DNA of 13,751 nucleotides from Pseudomonadota bacterium (GCA_023399105.1 JAEWQT010000107.1:1-13751); one strand, 5' to 3'; shown: positions 6,659 through 13,751, numbered from the stretch's first letter. Notes: generated by a model not told the origin, from the letters alone. Numbers and translations: made by a program.

Positions 6659-6988
6659 ATCCTCTCCGCCTTCATCCAGCAGGTTCAGGTTGCGCGCATC
6701 CTGACGGATTTTCTTCCGGGCCAGCAGTTTATGCTGAGCCGCTTCCGGCAGTTCGGTGAACTGAATCACCCCTTTCAGCGTCAGCAGATCGATCACGTCT
6801 TCCAGAACCCGGGCCAGATCGGTGTCACTTTCCTGCAGCATTTTCCGTGCAGCGGCCGGAGCCGTGCTGAGTTCGCTGGCAAACTCGGCGAGTTCTTCAC
6901 TGTGATCCTGCAGGCTTTCTTCAAAACCGTCACCGCGGATGCGGCTGACGGCGATGATATGGCCATCGGCATTGCGTTTTATGAACAT
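6644..6988 (-). CDS. Small conserved protein of unknown function, last gene of the leftward operon
   Basis: A 114-residue acidic, mostly helical cytoplasmic protein with no signal peptide or membrane helix. It starts 'MFIKRNADGHIIAVSR', followed by a helical middle and the conserved-looking block 'VLEDVIDLLTLKGVIQFTELPEAAQHKLLAR'. I recognise this pattern from small gammaproteobacterial proteins that databases sometimes label 'tryptophan synthase subunit beta like', a name with no support here because no PLP fold is present. The start is strong: AAGGAGG sits 10 nt before the ATG, inside the end of the LuxR-type gene, whose stop overlaps this gene by 10 bp, indicating co-translation. Its 3' end overlaps lapD by 15 bp on the opposite strand. 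Function is unknown; context places it in the adhesin export operon. Confidence 0.8.
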   Translation of the reverse strand: MFIKRNADGHIIAVSRIRGDGFEESLQDHSEELAEFASELSTAPAAARKMLQESDTDLARVLEDVIDLLTLKGVIQFTELPEAAQHKLLARKKIRQDARNLNLLDEGGEDLILP

Positions 6989-7614
6989 GCTGGCGGTGCC
7001 TCCTTGTTTGGACGTCGGCTCAGCAGCAACAGCTGCATCCGGTCACGAATCCCCAGTTTACTGAAGACCGAGGTTAAATGCAGTTTGACGGTTCGTTCGC
7101 TGATGTCCAGTTCGCGGGCCACCGCCTTGTTGCTGAGACCGCGGCTGACGGCCTGCGCTACGGCCTGCTCACGTGCGGTCAGGGTGCGGAAAGGATCTTC
7201 TTCTGCCTCGCGGGAGGGCAGCACCTGAGCCACAAACTGCACCAGATTATCCAGCATCGCCGGTGGCAGCCATAGCGCGCCCTGACGAATGGTGGCGGCG
7301 GCGGTCTGCAGGGTCTCGGCATCGATCAGCAAGGACAGGTAACCACGGGCGCCTGCCTGCAGGGCCTGCTGCAGTTCCTGCAAAGAGCCGGTCCGGCTCA
7401 GCACCAGAACGGCGCTGCCCTGATGGCTGCAGGTCTGGATGTGTTCCAGCCAGCCGCGGCAGCCTGCTACCACGACCAGCAGAGCAGGAGGGGCAGACAC
7501 GGTCTGTTCCGGTGACAGCATCCGTGCGTCAGGCCAGGCATCTGCCCAGGTGCTGGCCCGCATGTCTTCAGGGGCAATAATAACCACTGCGGGTTTCATA
7601 ATATTAACGTTCAC
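6979..7614 (-). CDS. Atypical LuxR-type response regulator, co-transcribed with the secretion genes
   Basis: A 211-residue protein with a receiver-like N-terminal half (about 8-130) and a C-terminal LuxR helix-turn-helix (about 143-205: 'LTAREQAVAQAVSRGLSNKA', then 'ISERTVKLHLTSVFSKLGIR'). The receiver shell is recognisable ('AVLVLSRTGSLQELQQALQA', 'GARGYL'), but where the phospho-acceptor Asp belongs, at the end of the third strand ('PALLVVVAGCRGW', about 43-55), there is no Asp. It therefore probably does not work by phosphorylation at the usual site. No histidine kinase is nearby. The start is either GTG 7614, overlapping the lapC end by 11 bp, or ATG 7599, 4 nt after the lapC stop; neither has a strong Shine-Dalgarno, so translational coupling is likely. 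Candidate targets are lapA and the lapE operon. Confidence 0.88.
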   Translation of the reverse strand: MNVNIMKPAVVIIAPEDMRASTWADAWPDARMLSPEQTVSAPPALLVVVAGCRGWLEHIQTCSHQGSAVLVLSRTGSLQELQQALQAGARGYLSLLIDAETLQTAAATIRQGALWLPPAMLDNLVQFVAQVLPSREAEEDPFRTLTAREQAVAQAVSRGLSNKAVARELDISERTVKLHLTSVFSKLGIRDRMQLLLLSRRPNKEAPPACS

Positions 7615-9019
7615 TCAAGGCTGTGGCGCTGGCGCGCAACAGGGGTTTCAACAGGTACGCCAGCACGGTGCGCTTGCCGGTGATGATATCCACCTGGGCG
7701 GTCATGCCCGGGATAATCAGCAGGTCCTGAACCAGCGTGCTTTGCTCTGTGGTCAGGCGTACCAGATAGTAAGTGTTGTCTTTTTCATCGGTGATGGTGT
7801 CAGCGCTGATGTGCGTGACGCTGGCGATGATGCCGCCATACACTGAGAAATCGTAAGCAGAAAAACGGATCGTGGCTTTCTGGCCGGTTTTGATAAAGGC
7901 GATGTCTTTGGGATGGATGCGTGCTTCCACGACCAGTTTGTCGTCCAGCGGCACAATGTCGATCACTTCACGGCCGGGGGTGAGTACACCACCGACGGTA
8001 TTCACGTACAGGCGCTGTACCGTACCGTGTACCGGTGAACGGATGTCAGCCTGAGCCACTTTGTCGGCCAGGCCTTGTTCTGCATTGCTCAGTGCAGACA
8101 GCTTGCCGGTGGATTCTGCCAGCTGATTCTGCCAGCGGTTGATCATCGACAGACGGACTTCCTGTTGTTTGTTACGCGCTTCGGCAATCGCCGATTCGCT
8201 GCGTGCCCGGGTCGCCTGAGCCCGGTTCAGTTCGCCACGGATGCGGACGATGTCACGCTCCAGCCGCAGGATGTCGATGTCTGACACCGCGCCACTTTCC
8301 AGTAATGGCCGGGTGACATCCAGCTCACGCTGGGTCAGGGTCAGGGTGCTCTGGTGCTGTTCGACGGCGGCGTTGGCTTCGTTGTATTCCTGTTGCCGTT
8401 GCTGCACCTGATTGGCGTAGGCTTTCTGTTGTTCCTGCAATTCGGCCAGACTGGACTGGTACAGACGCTGCTCGGTCTGCAGCAATTCCGGGAAGGCCTG
8501 CAGCGCCTCAGGGAACTGCAGGGGTTTACCACTGACCAGCGCTTCCAGCCGCGCAACTTCAGCGGTCAGGGTGGTGAACTGCGCCCGGCTTTCGGCAAAA
8601 CTGGCCACAAAACGGGTCGGATCGACACGGACCAGAACATCGCCGGCGTTGACGATCTGTCCTTCCCGCACCAGGATCTCATTCACCAGACCGCCATCCA
8701 GCGACTGCAGGGTCTGCAGTTTTTGTGACGGAATCACTTTGCCATCGCCGCGGGCAATTTCATCCAGCGGGGCCAGCGCCGCCCACAGCAGCAGGAGCGC
8801 AAAGCTGATCACGATGGCGTACAGCAGGCGCTGGGCGCGTAACGGACGCTGGTCGATACGGGCCCACTCGGCTTCTGTTACCCAGTCATCACTCTGGCGT
8901 TCGTTAAACCAGAAGCGGAAAAAGCGGTTCAGCCAGCCTTGCTGTGTGGTGGCAAACTGCTCCAGTTTCTGCAGCGCGCGGTACGATTTCGGTGCTTGTG
9001 GCGGTAACGGCTCGTGCAT
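7604..9019 (-). CDS. lapC: LapC: HlyD-family membrane fusion protein of type I secretion
   Basis: A 471-residue periplasmic adaptor linking the ABC transporter to the outer-membrane channel. A cytoplasmic N-terminus (about 1-60) is followed by one transmembrane helix (about 65-83, 'LLYAIVISFALLLLWAALAP') and the HlyD hallmark region with its lipoyl-like half ('GKVIPSQKLQTLQSLDGG', 'VNEILVREGQIVNAGDVLVR'). A long Gln/Glu-rich coiled-coil hairpin spans about 137-305. The second lipoyl half ('ADIRSPVHGTVQRLYVNTVG') and a beta-barrel end with 'IPGMTAQVDI' follow. The ATG overlaps the lapB stop by one base (TGATG), so the two are translationally coupled. Length and domain order are normal for the LapC/AggB-type adaptors that serve giant adhesins. 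Confidence 0.93.
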   Translation of the reverse strand: MHEPLPPQAPKSYRALQKLEQFATTQQGWLNRFFRFWFNERQSDDWVTEAEWARIDQRPLRAQRLLYAIVISFALLLLWAALAPLDEIARGDGKVIPSQKLQTLQSLDGGLVNEILVREGQIVNAGDVLVRVDPTRFVASFAESRAQFTTLTAEVARLEALVSGKPLQFPEALQAFPELLQTEQRLYQSSLAELQEQQKAYANQVQQRQQEYNEANAAVEQHQSTLTLTQRELDVTRPLLESGAVSDIDILRLERDIVRIRGELNRAQATRARSESAIAEARNKQQEVRLSMINRWQNQLAESTGKLSALSNAEQGLADKVAQADIRSPVHGTVQRLYVNTVGGVLTPGREVIDIVPLDDKLVVEARIHPKDIAFIKTGQKATIRFSAYDFSVYGGIIASVTHISADTITDEKDNTYYLVRLTTEQSTLVQDLLIIPGMTAQVDIITGKRTVLAYLLKPLLRASATALSER

Positions 9020-11154
9020 CAGGACGCCCCCGCAATACGGCCCTGGCGCAGGGCTTCCATAACCGTGTCTTTCGGACCATCGGCCACAATCTTGCCCTGA
9101 TCAATCACAATCAGGCGCTGTGCGAGGCTCAGCAGTGAGCTGCGGTGCGTGATCAGCAGCAGGGTTTTTCCGGCGGATTTTTCGGCCAGAATTTTTTTAA
9201 TCTGCTCTTCGCTGGCGTGGTCGAGAGAGGCGGTCGGTTCATCCAGAATCAGCATCGGTGGATCGTTGATCAGGGCCCGGGCGATGCCGACCGCCTGCCG
9301 TTGTCCGCCCGACAGCTGCAGACCACGCTCGCCTACCGGCAGAGCCAGTCCCTGCGGATGCTGGTGGATCATCGGCAGCAGGCCTGCCAGAGTGGCGGCA
9401 TTGAGAATGTCGGCATCGGAATGGCCGCTGTGGTCGGCGGCGATGTTCTGCTTCAGACTGCCCATCAGTAACGAGACTTCCTGGGGCACATAACCTATGT
9501 TGCGGCGCAGCTGCGATGGATCCAGCTGACGCAGATCCACACCATCAACCAGAATGCTGCCCTCGGTCGGCTGATAAAGCCCCATCAGCAGTTTTTCCAG
9601 AGTGCTTTTGCCCGAGCCGTTTTTGCCCAGAATGGCTACATGCTCACCGGCCCGGATTTTCAGGCTGACCTGATTAAGGGCCAGCTGCTCGCTGCCGGGA
9701 TAGGCAAAACTGACGCGGTTGAATTCAATGTCACCACGCAGCACCGGACGGTCGACGCGGCGCGCCGCCGCGCTGTGTTCGGTGGGCAGGGCCATCAGGT
9801 TGTCGAGTGCTTCCATGGCGGTGCTGGCCTGATGAAACTGGGCCAGCAGTGCGGCAGCCTGACTGACCGGAATCAGAGCCCGGGAAGACAGCATATAGGA
9901 GGCAATCAGGCCGCCCTGTGACAGATCACCGGTGCTGATCAGATACACACCGATGATGATGATGCTGACGCCGGACAGTTGCTGAATCCAGGCCGCACCC
10001 TGAGACACCGAGGTCGATAACAAGCGCATACGCGCCGCATTCTGGCTCAGCACAAGGGTGAGGTTTTCCCAGCGTGTCTGCAGTCCGCCCTGCAGATTGA
10101 AGCTTTTCACGGTTTCAGGGTTGCCGATGCCTTCCAGCAACAGAGCATTACGTTCTGCTCCGGATTCCATGCTCTGGCGGGCCAGATTGCGCATGTTGTT
10201 CTGTGAAATCAGGGAGTACAGCAAAATCAGTGCGCTGCCGACCAGAATCGGAATCACCAGCGGCCAGCTGATCATCATGACGATGACGATGAATAAAAAC
10301 AGGAAGGGCAGATCCGCCAGCGCGGTCAGGGTCAGCGAGCTGACAAAGCTGCGTACCGATTCAAAGGACTGCACGTTGGCGGCCAGTGCGCCGCTGCTGC
10401 CCGGGCGATGCTGTAATTGCAGCGACAGTACATGGTCGAGCAGCCGGGATGACAGGCGGATATCGGTGCGGCTGGCCGCCAGATCAACGAACCAGCTGCG
10501 CAGTAATTTCAGGGTCAGATCGGCACTCAGCAGGATGACCATGCCAATGGTGAGCATCCACAGGGTCGAGAAGGCACTGTTGGGAACGACCCGGTCATAC
10601 ACGTTCATCACAAACATCGGCGTGGCAATGGCCATCAGGTTGATGACAACGGCGGCCAGAATGATGTCGCGGTACAGGGCACGGTTCTGTCGGATAACGG
10701 CCCAGAACCAGTGGCCATCGCGGCGGGTACCGAAGGGGTTATCCGGTTGTGTGGTCTGAGTGTGTTCCGGTCGGGCATAGAGGGCATAACCGGAATACTG
10801 CTGCTGCAATTCTGTCAGAGGCAGGCGGATTTCGGCGTCCGGCAGGTCGGCGTAGAGCAGCACCGCATCGTTTTCCTCGATGCGGCTGATGACGCAGGCA
10901 CGGTCGCCCTGCAGCAACAGGATCGCGGGGAACAACGCGCGGTTCAGGGCTTCAACCGGCTTGCGCACCAGGCTGCTGCTGAACTGTGCCCGTCGTGCCG
11001 CCCGCTCAAAAACCGCCGGCGTGAGCCGCCCCTGCGCTAATGGCAGGCCGCTGATCAGTGCGTCCGGGTGCACATCACGACGGTGATGGCGGCACAGGAT
11101 CAGCAGTGACTGCAGTAATGAATCTTCCGCTGCACGCTGGCAGTGTTCATTCAC
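9019..11154 (-). CDS. lapB: LapB: type I secretion ABC transporter with C39-like domain
   Basis: A 711-residue inner-membrane exporter ATPase. The N-terminal about 130 residues form a C39 peptidase-like domain that is inactive: the expected 'DC' reads 'EDSLLQSL', with Ser in place of the catalytic Cys. Such domains bind unfolded substrate in RTX exporters instead of cutting leaders. The membrane domain (about 155-440) has six hydrophobic helices. The ATPase domain shows Walker A 'LGKNGSGKST' (about 507-516), signature 'LSGGQRQ' (about 612), Walker B 'LILDEP' (about 635) and the H-loop 'LITHR', so it should be active. It starts 27 nt after the upstream lapE-type gene, with GGAG 11 nt before the ATG, and its stop overlaps lapC. 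The substrate is very likely the adhesin beginning at 13493. Confidence 0.94.
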   Translation of the reverse strand: MNEHCQRAAEDSLLQSLLILCRHHRRDVHPDALISGLPLAQGRLTPAVFERAARRAQFSSSLVRKPVEALNRALFPAILLLQGDRACVISRIEENDAVLLYADLPDAEIRLPLTELQQQYSGYALYARPEHTQTTQPDNPFGTRRDGHWFWAVIRQNRALYRDIILAAVVINLMAIATPMFVMNVYDRVVPNSAFSTLWMLTIGMVILLSADLTLKLLRSWFVDLAASRTDIRLSSRLLDHVLSLQLQHRPGSSGALAANVQSFESVRSFVSSLTLTALADLPFLFLFIVIVMMISWPLVIPILVGSALILLYSLISQNNMRNLARQSMESGAERNALLLEGIGNPETVKSFNLQGGLQTRWENLTLVLSQNAARMRLLSTSVSQGAAWIQQLSGVSIIIIGVYLISTGDLSQGGLIASYMLSSRALIPVSQAAALLAQFHQASTAMEALDNLMALPTEHSAAARRVDRPVLRGDIEFNRVSFAYPGSEQLALNQVSLKIRAGEHVAILGKNGSGKSTLEKLLMGLYQPTEGSILVDGVDLRQLDPSQLRRNIGYVPQEVSLLMGSLKQNIAADHSGHSDADILNAATLAGLLPMIHQHPQGLALPVGERGLQLSGGQRQAVGIARALINDPPMLILDEPTASLDHASEEQIKKILAEKSAGKTLLLITHRSSLLSLAQRLIVIDQGKIVADGPKDTVMEALRQGRIAGAS

Positions 11155-11181
11155 AGTGCGACTCCGTGATGGATGAACCGG

Positions 11182-13236
11182 TTACTTCTGGCGCTTCACC
11201 ACGGAAACAGCGGTGGCTGTTACCCGGGCTTCGATGCGCCGGTTAATGCGGTCTGCTTCCGGGGTTCTCTCTTTACGCAGCAGCTGCGACGTACCATAAC
11301 CTTTAGCAGTAACGCGTTCTGATTTTATGCCATAGTTACTGATCAGAATACTGGCAACGGCCTCGGCCCTGACCTGAGACAAGCGCAGGTTGAACTTCTC
11401 ACTGCCCCCCTGTGATGAATGCCCGCGGATTTCCACCGAGGTTTTGGGGTAGCGGCGCAGAAATTTGGCCAGCTCTTCAATTTCCGGGTAGTACAAACGG
11501 TTCACGACGGCAGAGGCCTTGTCGAACTGAATGTTCAGATTTTTCGACACTTCTTTTTCAGTAAAAACTGAACAGCCATGCGCATCGGCTTTATCTGTCA
11601 GCGGAGTCTCCGGGCACTGGTCGTAAACATCCGGCGTGCCATCCATGTCGGTATCCTGCAGGCCCGGCTGGGATGAATTGATGTCCAGCGCCGGACAGGC
11701 ACTGGCTTCATCCACCACAATCTGCTCGGCGCCCAGTTCTGACAACGCTGGCAGTCCGGTACGGAACAGATTCAGCGCTTCAATCAGGCGCCCCATAGAG
11801 GCCAGTGTTCTGGCATTGGCCACATTCAGGTCGTAGCGTGCATTCACCCAGGCCCGGCTGGCCTGAAAGAACTCATTTTCGGTATCCAGTACGTCCAGTA
11901 ATGACCGCTGGCCGATATCAAATTGCTGTTTATACGCCGTGGAAACGCGGTCTGAGGCCAGACGGTGCTGGTTCAGAATGGGTAACTGTTCGGCGACTTT
12001 GCGGGTGTCATTAAAAGCGACCTGCACAGACTGGCGGATATTGATACAGGCCTGATCGCGCTGATCCTTCGCGACATTGACTTCCTGCAGCGCGCGCCGG
12101 ATCGAGGCGCGGTCGCGGCCGCCGTTGTACAGGTTGAAGCGCAGTTCGAGACCGATGCTGGCTTCCGACTGGCCGTCGTCATAGCCCAGACTGTCGTAGG
12201 TCTGGGTGCCGTAACGGGCTTTCAGATCGACCTGCGGATAATAACCGGACTTCTCTGAGCGCGCGGCGTGCTCGCTCGCCAGAATGTTGCGTAAGGCAGC
12301 GTGATATACCGGGCTGCTCTGGTAAGCCTGCAGCAGCGTCGTGCGGACATCCTCTGGCAACGGTGACTCGGCAAACTCAAACGGATCCAGTGCTGCTGGT
12401 GGCAGCGAGCCAACCACGCGCAGATAGCGGGCACTGATATCGTGCAGGTTGGACATTTCGGTAATCAGGTTGGCCTGAGCCAATGCCAGACGGCCGTTAA
12501 TCTGCTCCAGATCGGCAGAACGTGCCACACCGGCTTTGGCGCTCTTTTCCACCTGTTTGAAGACGGTGTGGTGCTTGCTCAGATTCGTGCGTGCCAGCTC
12601 AACCAGCTCGCGCTGACGCAGCACGTCCTGATAGGCCGAAAATGCATTAAAAGCAGCCTGTTCAGAGGCATCCAGCAGGTTGAAGTAACTGACCAGTTGC
12701 AGATTATCAAAACGACCGGTTTCTGAACGGGTCAGAAAACCATCAAACAGCATCTGCCGCAATGTGAGATCGGCATAACCACCATCGTACTCACGTTTCG
12801 GGCCGTAATCCTGACGCTGATAGTCGTATCCGGCGGTCAGATCGACACGGGGGCGGTAACCGGATGTGGCAGCCTGCGACTGAAAGCCAGCGGCCAGAAA
12901 ACTGTGCCATTTTTCCTGCACTTCCGGATGGTGGTCAATTGCCTGCCGGATCGCCTGTTTAAGGGTCGATTCCGGTTCGGTAACCATTGTTTCGGCGAGC
13001 ATGTCAGCGTCATTCAGCGCAGATTCAGCAGAGGGTTCCTCTGTCACTGGCGCGGAGGCTGCTGCTGGCGTTTGCAGGTCTGCGGCTGTTGCGCGGGCTT
13101 CCTGCCTGGCTTCAACCGTAGTGTTAGTCGGTGCGATCGTCAGGGCACCAGGATCATCGGCGCTGACCGTGGCGGTCGTGGCGCAGAGAAAAAACGTCGT
13201 CAGTCCGAGATTCCGAAAAAAAACGTAGTCCGTCAC
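11182..13236 (-). CDS. lapE: LapE-like TolC outer-membrane channel fused to an OmpA domain
   Basis: A 684-residue protein. I place the start at GTG 13236, not at the farther ATG 13437, because GGAG precedes the GTG by 7 nt and a signal peptide begins there: 'VTDYVFFRNLGLTTFFLCAT', with predicted cleavage after 'TVSA' (residue 26). An Ala/Thr/Glu-rich linker (about 27-88) follows, then a TolC domain (about 88-500) with two repeats containing 'SGYRPRVDLTAGYDYQ' and 'SGYYPQVDLKARYGTQ', each leading into long helices. A thrombospondin-type-3 calcium-binding linker ('DTDMDGTPDVYDQCPE', about 528-555) and an OmpA peptidoglycan-binding domain (about 566-675) complete it. In the OmpA domain the Asp that binds diaminopimelate in A. 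baumannii OmpA is Ser608 ('GHSSQGG') while the matching Arg623 is kept. Pseudomonas LapE lacks the OmpA part. It is the first gene of the leftward operon. Confidence 0.9.
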   Translation of the reverse strand: MTDYVFFRNLGLTTFFLCATTATVSADDPGALTIAPTNTTVEARQEARATAADLQTPAAASAPVTEEPSAESALNDADMLAETMVTEPESTLKQAIRQAIDHHPEVQEKWHSFLAAGFQSQAATSGYRPRVDLTAGYDYQRQDYGPKREYDGGYADLTLRQMLFDGFLTRSETGRFDNLQLVSYFNLLDASEQAAFNAFSAYQDVLRQRELVELARTNLSKHHTVFKQVEKSAKAGVARSADLEQINGRLALAQANLITEMSNLHDISARYLRVVGSLPPAALDPFEFAESPLPEDVRTTLLQAYQSSPVYHAALRNILASEHAARSEKSGYYPQVDLKARYGTQTYDSLGYDDGQSEASIGLELRFNLYNGGRDRASIRRALQEVNVAKDQRDQACINIRQSVQVAFNDTRKVAEQLPILNQHRLASDRVSTAYKQQFDIGQRSLLDVLDTENEFFQASRAWVNARYDLNVANARTLASMGRLIEALNLFRTGLPALSELGAEQIVVDEASACPALDINSSQPGLQDTDMDGTPDVYDQCPETPLTDKADAHGCSVFTEKEVSKNLNIQFDKASAVVNRLYYPEIEELAKFLRRYPKTSVEIRGHSSQGGSEKFNLRLSQVRAEAVASILISNYGIKSERVTAKGYGTSQLLRKERTPEADRINRRIEARVTATAVSVVKRQK

Positions 13237-13492
13237 AGAGATACTCCATCCAGCCTTAAGATAATTGCGCGCACGATAAGGAAAGCGCACTGAAACGTTA
13301 AGAAAATTTATGTATCGAACTGTAACATGATGCGCCAAAAAACGACAGTTTGCCGAATTTGGCATGGCGCATTTTGTCTTCATTGGACGGCTTGGACAAA
13401 ACCTGCCCATTGGTACAGTGTTGGCGTAGTGGTGCATCTGATATTTTCATCAGCCAACTGGAAAAACCGCTTGAGCGGTCGATGGAGAGATT
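13237..13492. promoter_or_regulatory. Divergent control region between lapE operon and lapA
   Basis: These 256 bp separate two divergent starts and must carry promoters for both. Rightward, TTGGAC (13392-13397), a 16-bp spacer and TACAGT (13414-13419) make a plausible sigma-70 promoter for lapA; TTGGAC is also repeated at 13383-13388. Leftward, TTGGCG (complement of 13333-13338), an 18-bp spacer and TACATA (complement of 13309-13314) could serve lapE. A nested inverted repeat (13330-13372) lies between them. No good sigma-54 site was found. Promoter calls are by eye and tentative. Confidence 0.5.
13330..13372. repeat. Nested inverted repeats in the lapE-lapA control region
   Basis: An outer perfect 8-bp inverted repeat, ATGCGCCA (13330-13337) and TGGCGCAT (13365-13372), encloses an inner near-perfect 14-bp palindrome, TGCCGAATTTGGCA (13351-13364; one mismatched pair). 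The left outer arm overlaps the candidate -35 of the leftward promoter. The arrangement looks like a dimer-binding operator, perhaps for the LuxR-type regulator encoded in the same operon, but the binding protein is inferred. It is far from any gene end, so a terminator role is unlikely. Confidence 0.6.
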
Positions 13493-13751
13493 ATGTTTGT
13501 TGTTGCAGTGGTTAAGCAGGTAGCGGGTCAGGTTTGGGCAAAATCAGCCGATGGTCAGCAACGTCTGTTGGCTGAAGGTGACAAGCTGTACTCTGGTGAA
13601 ACCATTATCACCAGTGCAACGGGCAACATTGAACTGATCTACAACGATAACCGTCTGCAGATTCCGGCCAGCGAATCGGTAACGCTCAGTGAAACCATCG
13701 GCAGCCCGGTTGCCGTGGACAGTACCCTGACCGACACCACAGTGACCGATC
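13493..13751 (+). CDS. lapA: LapA-like giant adhesin, N-terminal retention module (partial)
   Basis: ATG at 13493 is preceded by GGAGA about 5 nt upstream and opens a frame that runs off the right edge after 86 residues. It starts 'MFVVAVVKQVAGQVWAKSAD', then 'QRLLAEGDKLYSGETIIT', 'GNIELIYNDNRLQIPASESV' and 'TLSETIGSPVAVDSTLTD'. This beta-rich beginning without a signal peptide ('V-G-V-A---DG-QR-L-EGD-LY-GE-IIT') is the retention module of LapA/BpfA-type adhesins, which plugs the TolC channel so the protein stays on the surface. The LapG cleavage site (an Ala-Ala type motif around residue 100 in known members) would lie just beyond the window. Divergence from a type I secretion operon and the presence of lapG and lapD support the assignment. 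Repeats and the C-terminal secretion signal are not visible. Confidence 0.88.
   Translation, partial: MFVVAVVKQVAGQVWAKSADGQQRLLAEGDKLYSGETIITSATGNIELIYNDNRLQIPASESVTLSETIGSPVAVDSTLTDTTVTD

Noticed and set aside
13360..13378. Sigma-54 promoter (TGGCAT...TTTTG) upstream of lapA
   Set aside because: The invariant GC of the -12 element is missing at the required distance from the GG of the -24 element.
13237..13437. N-terminal extension of the TolC-OmpA protein to ATG 13437
   Set aside because: It would put 67 residues before an obvious signal peptide and run across the divergent promoter region. GTG 13236 has GGAG at 7-nt spacing and directly precedes the signal peptide.
1..13751. CRISPR arrays, insertion sequences or complete rRNA/tRNA genes
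   Set aside because: No regularly spaced repeats, transposase frames with terminal repeats, or complete structural RNA genes were found on reading both strands.

Overview
The window looks like a gammaproteobacterial chromosome (Pseudomonadales/Oceanospirillales type, inferred from gene content; the species cannot be fixed). It contains the right-hand end of a decaying prophage (1-3785) joined to a host locus for a c-di-GMP-controlled giant adhesin, the Lap system (about 3786 to the end).

Prophage end: the C-terminus of a tail-fibre/tailspike-like protein (3-218); an AT-rich, opposite-strand O-antigen acyltransferase of the OafA type with a fused SGNH domain (350-2437), a probable lysogenic-conversion cargo gene; and a lysis module. 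The lysis module has a lytic-transglycosylase-like gene (2577-3047) and an Rz inner-membrane spanin (3044-3577), each carrying an in-frame stop codon, with an intact Rz1 lipoprotein nested in the Rz frame (3309-3512). The boundary is an orphan 3' part of a tRNA-Pro(GGG) gene (3741-3785), including encoded CCA but with no 5' half. This is the expected right attachment scar of integration into that tRNA; the intact tRNA should lie off the left edge of the prophage.

Host locus: lapG (periplasmic cysteine protease) and lapD (inner-membrane c-di-GMP receptor with degenerate GGDEF and EAL domains) run rightward. Convergent with them is a tightly packed leftward operon read from the right: a TolC-type outer membrane channel fused to a TSP3 linker and an OmpA peptidoglycan-binding domain (lapE-like, start revised to GTG at 13236), lapB (type I secretion ABC transporter with an inactive C39-like domain), lapC (HlyD adaptor), an atypical LuxR-type regulator lacking a recognisable phospho-acceptor Asp, and a small conserved protein whose 3' end overlaps the end of lapD. 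Divergent from lapE, the N-terminus of the adhesin itself (lapA-like retention module) begins at 13493 and runs off the window.

Working model, from the known Pseudomonas fluorescens system: LapE-LapB-LapC export LapA, whose N-terminal retention module keeps it in the outer membrane. LapD, when bound to c-di-GMP, sequesters LapG; when c-di-GMP falls, LapG cleaves LapA and the cell detaches. Points of interest here are the TolC-OmpA fusion, the co-transcribed orphan regulator, and a nested inverted-repeat structure in the lapE-lapA divergent control region.
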